A stretch of 64,000 nt of DNA from Anastrepha obliqua (Eukaryota; Arthropoda; Insecta; Diptera; Tephritidae). The first letter of the stretch is position 1. Every line of letters starts with the position of its first letter. Below are positions 56,260-64,000 of the stretch, piece after piece. The position numbers and the translations under genes were made by a program. Below the pieces are notes generated by a model, which saw nothing but the letters and a program-made list of their open reading frames with translations, ran no database searches and was not told where the DNA came from. The stretch covers positions 133,353,601 to 133,417,600 of the forward strand of contig NC_072894.1 of NCBI RefSeq assembly GCF_027943255.1, in the 5' to 3' direction.

Positions 56260-56700
56260 GTTAGGTTAGGTTATACTGGCTTGCCGAAGCCACCCAAAGA
56301 CCTTAGGTTCATAGCGCTACCAGATCAGAGTCCTACATGTTTTAGCGAAAATGTCCATAATTCAAGATGCGTGTACTGTTCCCGAATTTTAAGAGTCGCT
56401 CAAGCTCTACTTCAGCGATATATTTTAGTTTTTCAAACCTGAGAGCACCCAGGTAACGTAGTCTAGTTTTCAATAGAGCCGGACAACAGCATAGGAGATG
56501 CTAATAATAGGAGAGGAAGAGGTTCTGCAGGTAAGCTGATGGGTTGCCTGTATTCTCACAGCTGACTTTGAAACCCGATTTTCCGCATAGAGATCAATCG
56601 GTTTTAGGTTGAGGGAAACCTCAAGGGCTGCCGTTGAGTTGAAAGGTGTGATATGGCTAAAATACATATTCATCAGCAGACCTTTAATAGAAAATTCTTA
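56260..56700 (-). mobile_element. Probable LINE 3' end, minus strand
   Basis: Begins (plus coordinates) GTTAGGTTAGGTTATACTGG at 56,260, i.e. the minus strand ends CCTAACCTAAC like the plus-strand LINE ends at 9.0, 16.68 and 47.26 kb. The adjoining about 400 bp is of higher GC than the surroundings, but no protein finger could be read. Support is mainly the terminus. Confidence 0.4.
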
Positions 56701-58060
56701 AGGAAAACGATGCGGATATGTGAGGGTTTTTGAAGTGAGCGAGCAAAGCAGACAGCTCATATAAAGAAAGATAAGTAGGAAAATAGTTTGTCGAGAAGTC
56801 AGAAAATGAGTTTTAAATTGTTTCACATAGAAATATAAAACAATAAGTGGTATTATTTCAAATGTCTCTCAGCAAAATTATAAAATTTTCTTCTGTTCAC
56901 CTAAACTTCTGTTTTTCTTCCAAAATCACTTATCCAAAAATCTATTTGAGTTCAATGATTCCCATCTTTAGAATGGTTCCCACATTCAGCGTAGAAGCTA
57001 TTTTCGCAATTTCTGGCTGGCTGCTTTTTGCATTCCAATGACACGAGCACCTTCAGCGAATTATTTGATCAGTTTGCAGTGCCAGGAGTTTCGTTTCAGT
57101 GATTAAATTAAAAAAAAAAATTCGATTCTTAATTACAAATTTATTTCATTTTATTATTTAGTTGTCATTAGCGTAAACCAATTGAATAAATACAAACAGC
57201 AATTTTATTTTCATTCAGTACCTGCAGCTTTTTGTGAGGAACCTAACAGGTATTGACTGAGTGAGTTGACTGCCGAATTGACTGTTTTATTTATAGAAGT
57301 AACACTTGACTAAATTTCCTATTGTTTGCTGCTTAGCGCTTCACTAAGTATCATATAATATGAGTGTGTGTGTGTGTTTGTAGATGTTTCTCTGTTCATA
57401 TACGCAAACTCTATTAATATTATGTAGCTCATTTGAATTAAACTAAGAAAAAGTAAATGGGAAACCTGTGGAAAGAAAACCAGTGTTGAGAAAGGTAACC
57501 AAGAAAGTGACTTGAAAGCAAGCGACTTTTACAAAAAATTCTTTATTTTAATTATTCCTGTCTGACCTACTGGAGACTACAGGTATGTGTGAGTGTACCC
57601 TCCTTTATTGAGAATGCACAAGTGCACGCAGATGACTTCTAGAGATGCAATAAACAAATACCAAATTGAAGGGCAAAGCTTCCGCATTGAGTTATGGCTA
57701 CTTGGCACCTGCTGCTTTTTATGCGGCCTGCATTAATCGGTTCAACGCTGGCTTTTATCAGGGATGTAATACGCTCGAGAGGTTTATAAAAAAGCAATTT
57801 CTGCACTGAGGAAACTTAAAGAAACGGATTTAGTTTTATAAATTTAATATTCATTCTTATTTTTTATTAAAACTGGCAAAATTTGTAATGAATAATCATT
57901 CGCCCTTTGTGATTTTGTAACCAAAAAAAAAAAACATATAATAATAATAATTCTTAAAGAGTATTGAACTCTATTTATTTTTTAGTAAACAATTTGATCA
58001 GTTGGAAAATAGGAAAAAAATGAGTTGAACAATTTTTTAACATAATTGTTTTTAGTTATT
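56701..58060. other. Intergenic, nothing recognised
   Basis: AT-rich, with a TGTGTG run near 57,365. No gene or element identified. Confidence 0.4.
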
Positions 58061-58068
58061 ATTTTTCC

Positions 58069-58250
58069 TGGTGGTCGCCGTAGTCGAATCGATTGGTGTG
58101 TAACTACTTTTAGGAAGTGCATAAGTTCGAAATTGTGGACACGAAACACCAAGTTTTTTCTAATAGCAGTGGCCCCTCGGTCGGCAGTGGTAAGCCTTCG
58201 AGTGCATTTCTGCCATGAAAAAGCTCCTCAAAAAACTTTCCCAACCCACA
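58069..58250 (+). mobile_element. tRNA-derived SINE (copy 3)
   Basis: The tRNA-like head GTGGTCGCCGTAGTCGAATC and a decayed B box AAGTTCGAAATT precede ACGAAACACCAAGTTTTTTC, GCCCCTCGGTCGGCAGTGG, GAGTGCATTTCTGCCATGAA and AAAGCTCCTCA. 3' half lost. Same element as the copies at 12.3 and 40.2 kb. Confidence 0.8.
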
Positions 58251-61200
58251 TCTTTTTTCACTCAGATTTATCACAAAACAAGTGTGAAGGTAAATATTTT
58301 TGGAAGTTTTAACCAAATTTTTTAACAGTTTTTATTATTTTATTTTTAAGCATTAGTATGAAATTTTTATACGAGTTATTTTTAAGTTTTTAAACTAATT
58401 TTTTTCGAAGAAACTTTATCTGAATTTTTGTGTTTATTTTTCGATTTTCTTCGAAAAAATTTAGTCAAAAATTTAAATTCTATTTTAATTTTCAATAGTA
58501 ATTTAAAATGTTTTCTAGTTTATTCATTTTGAGTTATTAGTATTATGTTTTTTTTTTAACTTCAATGCAGTTTTATTTTTAACCTTGAGTTTAAAATTAG
58601 TTAAAAATTTTTAACTCATTTTTTTTTATTTTATTTGTTTTTGAAGTGAAACTTCTTAGGCGTCGATGGACGAGCGAGAATGGAGAGTAAAATTTCAAGG
58701 CCATGCAACGTTTTGAGCATTTTCGTTCCACGAGAGAGAAGAAAGATATAACATGGAGGAAAAGGAGAGAGAGACCTATACCTTGTATACACATCTTAGA
58801 TACACTTTCGGCTATTTTTCCTGAGTTTTTCCTTATTGTAGCTAATTTCTAGTGAGAAATAACACTGCCTACTTTTGGCGCTTGTTTGTTGGTGCAAAAT
58901 TGTAGGAAATATATTTTTGGTGCCTGCTTTTTGGCGTTATATTTCCTTGGTGCGTACTGTTTGGGGTGTTTTTTGGTCCCAATTTTGTTTGGGGTGTTTT
59001 TTGTGCCTACTTTTTGGCGCTTGTTTCCGTTTCCTGCCTAGTGCTTGTGCGTACTATAAAGTGCTATCCATTCCGGCGTCGGATTTATTGGTATTGCCTT
59101 GCGGTAATTTGTGCCTTTGCTGCGGTTCTCGAATCGCTGCGTTTGTATGCTCGGAGTAGTGCGCGTTGTTGCTACGGTGTGTGTCCGGCGTTTACCTGCA
59201 CCGGCCGACCCTTCTCCGTTTTATGTAAATTTTGTCTATTATTCTCTGCAAATTTTAGCAATTTATTTCGATATATATTATTTCTCTCTTTCTCTCTCTC
59301 ATTCTCTCTAAAGCCTCTCCCTCTTTCTTTGTCTGCCTTGAAAGTTTCATTTCTGTTATGTGTACTACGCTGCACGCACTTTTTTTATAATATATTTATT
59401 TTTAAAGATATTTTAAAATTTTTTCTGATTTAGTTAATTTGTAATATTCGTTTCGAATTCGTTTACTACAAAATTTTTTTCCAAAAAATTTTACTTAAAT
59501 ATAATATACAATATTTTGAATTTTTAATAAAATTTTGACTTTTTCTCTAATTAATTTATTTTTTAATAATAATATAACATTTTTATACGAATTATTTCCA
59601 TTTTTGTAACTAATGTTTTTTGAAAAAATTTATCAGATTTGTTTTTAGATTTTGAAAATACTGGAAATTTTTCTCAATGTTCTTATAATAATAATTACAC
59701 ATAAGTAATTTTTATACAAATTACTTTTTTTCGAAAACAAAATTAGTTAAATGGGTTTTTGTTAATTTTAAATAATATTTAAAATTTTTTAAACTTTTAT
59801 TATTTTGAAATATTAGTATTATTTTTATGTGGGATGTAGTTTATTATTAAATATGTTTTACTTTACTTAATTATATTATTTTTTTTTTATTTAAAAAAAA
59901 AGAGATTTAATTTATTTTAAAATTTATTTTGTTTTTAATAATAATATGAAATATACTTGTATACCAACTTGTATACCAATTAGTTTAGTTTTTGTACCTA
60001 ATTTTTTCGAGAAAATTTTATTTAATTCTTTTTATTTAATAATATTTCAAAATTTTTTCCATAATACTCGTACTTTACATTTTAATTTTATTGTCGATTA
60101 TTGTTGATTTTTTCGATTTTTTTTTAAATATTATAATAACGAATTATTTTTTGTTTATTTTCCTTCTTTTCTTTTTCACTTCAATTCAATTTATTTCAAA
60201 ACAAGAAATTATTAAAAAAAAATGAATTTTTAGTTTATCTGTTTTTGATTGATACCTACAAGCTTCCTAATTCTCAGCTTTCTTTCAAAATTAAAAAAAA
60301 ATTAAATTCAGTTTGCTTTTTAGTGTTTTTATTTACGTACTAATTGCAATATTATAACGTCACTGTAAATTGTAAAAGATGCGTTAATAAACAAATAACA
60401 AAAAAAGTTTGCAAAATGGTTTACTCAATGCATTTGAAAATTTTGCAAACACAAAATTTTAGTACAACCTTTTTAATTATTCTTAATTGATATTAATTCT
60501 TGCACGCGACTAGGAAGAAATAATAGAAATGTGTAGACTATGAGTGGGTGGGTTCTTGGAATATTAATGAGATGGCAGCCAGGAAAGGATGAGCACTAAA
60601 AGCAGATTTAAAAGAAAAAATTGAAATGTACAAAAAATCGTATAAAATAATAATAATAATAAACTAGTCTCTAAAAAAGTAAAAGAACAGGAGAAAATAT
60701 TAAAGAAGGCAATGCCTAGTAAGAAGACCATAAGCCTTTTGATGCTCACTTATGCAATGACTCATGATTTGAGGTTTGAATAACTTATTTTTTCATCCAG
60801 CGTTTTTCCCATTGACGCAAATATGCAAAGCTACGCAAGCGCCAGCAGTTATCATATTCTTTGTTTTTTGTTGTAGAAGTGGGCACGGGCCTCCAAAACT
60901 AAAAAAACATGCATTGTGCCACAGCTGCAGTTCTAGTGGTGTAGGTCAGTTTCGGCGCTTATTGTTAGCTGTTGACTGCAAACATACTCACATACACACA
61001 TACAGAAGCACTGACAAAGGAACTGCAGTTGTCCACATTTTGCTGCATTCACATTTTTGGAGGTACGGAAAGTCATGACGGAGATTTAAATTCTTGCTAT
61101 CAAATTACTCGTAGCTGTTTTTCATACAAATGTATTTATGGCAGAGAGGCATAAAGAAAATAAATAAAATATAATAAATGAAATTAAAAAAATTGAAATT

Positions 61201-63510
61201 TGAAGCTGTCGTATCAAAGGTCTTTTAATTGTCAAACAAAAAAAAAGTTATGCTTCTGCTTCATAAATGGGAATTTCAATTTGTTTTATTGCGCATGGTT
61301 CAATGGCATGTCCTTTGTTATTTTATGGTAGACATCAACTTTTCACTTTCCTCTCGATTTCGTTTTTTACTGAATTTGAATTGCTGAATTTATGACAATT
61401 TTTTCCTATTTCGCCGGTTCACAACTAAACATTTTTCAGAAATATTCACCTTTGGGAAAAAGTTTTGTTGAATCAAGGCTTAGAAAGCATTGTGACGTCA
61501 CAGCTCAAGTGGCATGAAATTAATACCGGATTGCCTGGAATTAATATCGCTTAGGTGACGGTAATTATAAACTTCATTAACTGCGCCTTCATCTCCGCAT
61601 ATTTGCCAGTCACTTTGGCTGCAGGCAATCACTTACACATTTATATGTGTGTGCATGTGTGTGTATATGTTTTAGTGCATAAGCTGAGAATGATTCATAA
61701 TTTTGGAAACCGAAGAAATCACAACGCTGTCGACTTTCGCTAAAGCAAAATTTTGGTGGTTATTTGTACATTAACGATATTTTCAGCTGAATTGGCACTG
61801 ATGCTGTAACGGTGGTTTGGGAAATTTGCATATGACAGAAGTATTTTTTATTTTTATGCTGATGATGACGAAAACTTGTAAATACGAAAAATGCGATATA
61901 AACAATATTTGTTGCTGGTGTTTTTTATTTTAATTGTAAAGAAGTGAGAATCAGCTGCCAAAAATAAGCGTTAAATCGCAGCTAATTAATGTTGAAAACG
62001 CTTTTTTTAAGCGCGGGCAGGCTAATAAATCTTGCGAAAGGCCTTTGCATAATTTATAAAGATAAGAATTAAAAAAAAGTTAACATTTTCCGCTAATTCT
62101 GTTTTATTGTTTAATTCATTAACCAAGAAACAATGCAAAGGTCACTGCGCGTTGTGAAAGACTTCAGACTTCAGAAAAGGAAATAAAAAATATCTGAACC
62201 GCTAAAGACACAGTTATTACCACAACAAAGGGGAGAGAATGATGAGCAATAAAATAAAAAAGAATTTTGAGTTCTATTAAAAAAAAAACCAAAAAAAAAA
62301 AACAAAATAAACAAATATAAAATTCTGCTGCTTTTCAGGGAAAATTCTCAAATCGGCAACATTGAAAATTAAATAAGAAAAAATGCCTTACAGCCACTCT
62401 TCGATGCCAGCTAATTTAATGCGCATGGCTTATTCAACCAAGCACACCTTTTGTTGTTTAAGCACAGCGTTCAATCTGGCGCCCCACTAAGGCCTTCATT
62501 TCTTCGATTTTGCTTGTTTGCTCGCTCAGCGTCTTGTCCGGTCAACGCTGGCAACGCTTGGCTTTTTAGTCGCACAAACTTTCGAAACCGCATTCTTCTG
62601 TTGTTTTATTTATGGGCGTACACTTTTGTTTTTCACTGGCTGGCATGCGAGTGTTTATGCAATTGGATTTGTATTTCTTTTCTTGTATTTTTCTTGAAGT
62701 CCTATATTTACATACATACATCTCCATATGTGTATGTAGTTGCCGCTGAAGAATTTTTTCTTGTTGAATTTCAAATAAGTTATTAATTAACATAAATCGA
62801 TATGCTGATTTGCATATCTCGCACCTGAAAGGACTGGAAAGTTAAAGAGAATTCAGCGACCCGACAGGTACATATTAATGGCTATGTGGGATATCTGGTG
62901 TGAGTTACATTAACTTGGCTTGAATTCACATGTGTCAGAACTGATCTGTAGTGTCGGCAAAGGAAAATACATGCAGGCTTATGCTTCAAGCTTTCCGACG
63001 CTTTACTTAACGGTAGTAGGTACCGAAAGGAGTACCGATCTCCTTGACAGTAAGAGGTTTAGTTCGAGTTAAAGCTCTACACTGGCGGGTATTTTTCCTC
63101 CTAGTTAAAAATAAAAAATACACAAAAATACAGACTTTTAGGCATCCTTCGGATACATAGTTTCAAAGGTTATCGAATTTTTGTGCGCGAAATTCGAGTG
63201 TGAAATTGCAAAACAATCCTGTAGATTTTTCACAATTTTTTTCCTTGTCATTATTGAGCATTTCTGCGCATAAACAAATTTTACTGGCTGCTGTAGATTA
63301 ATTTATTTAGTCAATAAAAGTAAAAAAAAACAGGTGACTGGCATCACATTTTCGTAAGTAGCTCAATAAAAGCCAATGTTTTGAGGTGCCCACTCTAACT
63401 CGTTATTTGGTCACCTATTGTAAAATCAAAAAATGAGTACATTCGTCAGCAAGTTTTCTCGGGGCACCGTTGTTGAGGTTTTATTTATGTAATATATATA
63501 TAAAGCGTAG
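58251..63510. other. Long AT-rich stretch, nothing recognised
   Basis: 58.3-60.4 kb is dominated by T-rich runs with weak TTTTTCGAAAAAATTT-like recurrences. A CT/TCTC microsatellite lies at 59,282-59,330. A 155-aa frame at 58,966-59,433 is Cys/Phe/Leu-rich low-complexity translation and not called. Between 60.4 and 63.5 kb there are ordinary AT-rich sequence and CA runs (61,645-61,665), with no gene or transposon identified. Confidence 0.4.
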
Positions 63511-63619
63511 TTAAGTTTCAAGGGCCGGTGTTCCTTTTGAGTAAAATAGAATTTTTTTAAGAAATTATTGTCATTTCTCTTTATTATGATAATATTGGTA
63601 TGGCTCAATTACGCATAGA

Positions 63620-64000
63620 ATAAAATATCGGCCAAATGACCGCCGTCCGATGGTCCAAATTTTCCATGACGCTGAGGCATAATTGAGGTTCTATGCCGTT
63701 AATGTGCCAAATTATCTCATCTTTAGCTCTTGAATTGTTGCTGGCTTATCGACGTACACCTTTTCTTTCAAATAACTTCAAAGAAAAAAGTCCAACGGTG
63801 TCAAATCACATGATCTTGGCGGCCAATTGACATCGCCGCGACGTGAGATTATTCGGTCATCAAATTTTTCGCGCAAAAGAGCCATTGTTTCGTTAGATGT
63901 GTGACAAGTGGTACCGTCCTGTTGAAACCACATATCGTCCACATCCATATCTTCTCATTCGGGCCATAAAAAGTTCGTTATCATCTCACAGTAACTGCCT
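63620..64000 (-). mobile_element. DD41D (rosa-type) mariner, truncated by window end
   Basis: The minus strand encodes DDMWFQQDGTTCHTSNETMA, SRRGDVNWPPRSCDLTPLDF and KEKVYVDKPATIQELKDEI in essentially one frame, with two stops (one after the DFFL motif at about 63,775, one after WPE near the right edge). The catalytic Asp residues of QQD and PLD are separated by 41 residues. Upstream sequence, including the first Asp and the right terminus, lies outside the window. It is less deleted than the 40.6-kb copy over the shared part. Confidence 0.85.

Noticed and set aside
58966..59433. 155-aa plus-strand frame
   Set aside because: Cys/Phe/Leu/Ser-rich translation of T-rich and CT-repeat DNA, no domain, other frames also open.

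Overview
This is eukaryotic, AT-rich, repeat-dense DNA, most likely from a higher fly (Diptera), and I favour a tephritid fruit fly. The two recognisable host genes are insect-type wunen / lipid phosphate phosphatase (LPP) paralogues. Introns and intergenic DNA are full of insect-style transposons: copia, Tc1, mariner, piggyBac, Helitron, RTE and RNase-H-bearing LINEs. A tRNA-derived SINE whose body I associate from memory with tephritids occurs three times. The species call is inference, because no marker gene is present. No tRNA, rRNA, CRISPR or prokaryotic feature was seen.

Layout. 1-5.9 kb: a LINE 3' fragment (about 2.49-3.07 kb), then a degenerate array of about 120-bp repeats built around a GGTTGCCA box. 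5.98-7.04 kb: the last exon of a wunen-like gene on the minus strand. Its probable intron and 5' region (7.04 to about 11.04 kb) holds a MITE, an inverted AT-rich array and a short LINE insertion. 12.3-18.2 kb: SINE, RTE, LINE and hAT fragments. 18.41-22.94 kb: a nearly intact copia-type LTR retrotransposon with a 5-bp target duplication, 155-bp LTRs differing at one base, and one frameshift. 23.2-25.3 kb: a decayed Tc1 element next to an internally deleted mariner. 25.3-28.9 kb: more GGTTGCCA repeats, interrupted by an internally deleted piggyBac. 28.9-29.5 kb: a LINE RNase H fragment. 33.7-38.3 kb: a decayed tandem array holding a deleted mariner and a foldback-like element, the latter carrying a nested, deleted Helitron. 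40-44.6 kb: a SINE, a short DD41D mariner derivative, a 340-bp palindrome and a LINE with an RNase H domain. 46.1-49.1 kb: an inverted repeat pair and an RTE element split by a second LINE. 53.2-54.2 kb: a second, complete single-exon wunen-like gene on the plus strand. 54.2-64 kb: mostly featureless AT-rich DNA with a SINE, a LINE-like end and, at the right edge, a second DD41D mariner running out of the window.

How it fits together. The two LPP genes point away from each other across about 42 kb, and everything between them looks like repeat-filled intergenic or intronic DNA. The LPPs are predicted six-span membrane phosphatases that dephosphorylate extracellular or lumenal lipid phosphates. 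Nothing in the window is convincingly a new functional system. The best leads are the GGTTGCCA repeat family, the foldback/Helitron nest with in-frame 96-bp repeats, the shared CCTAACC termini of unrelated-looking LINE ends, and the variant catalytic motif (PSAH) in the first LPP.
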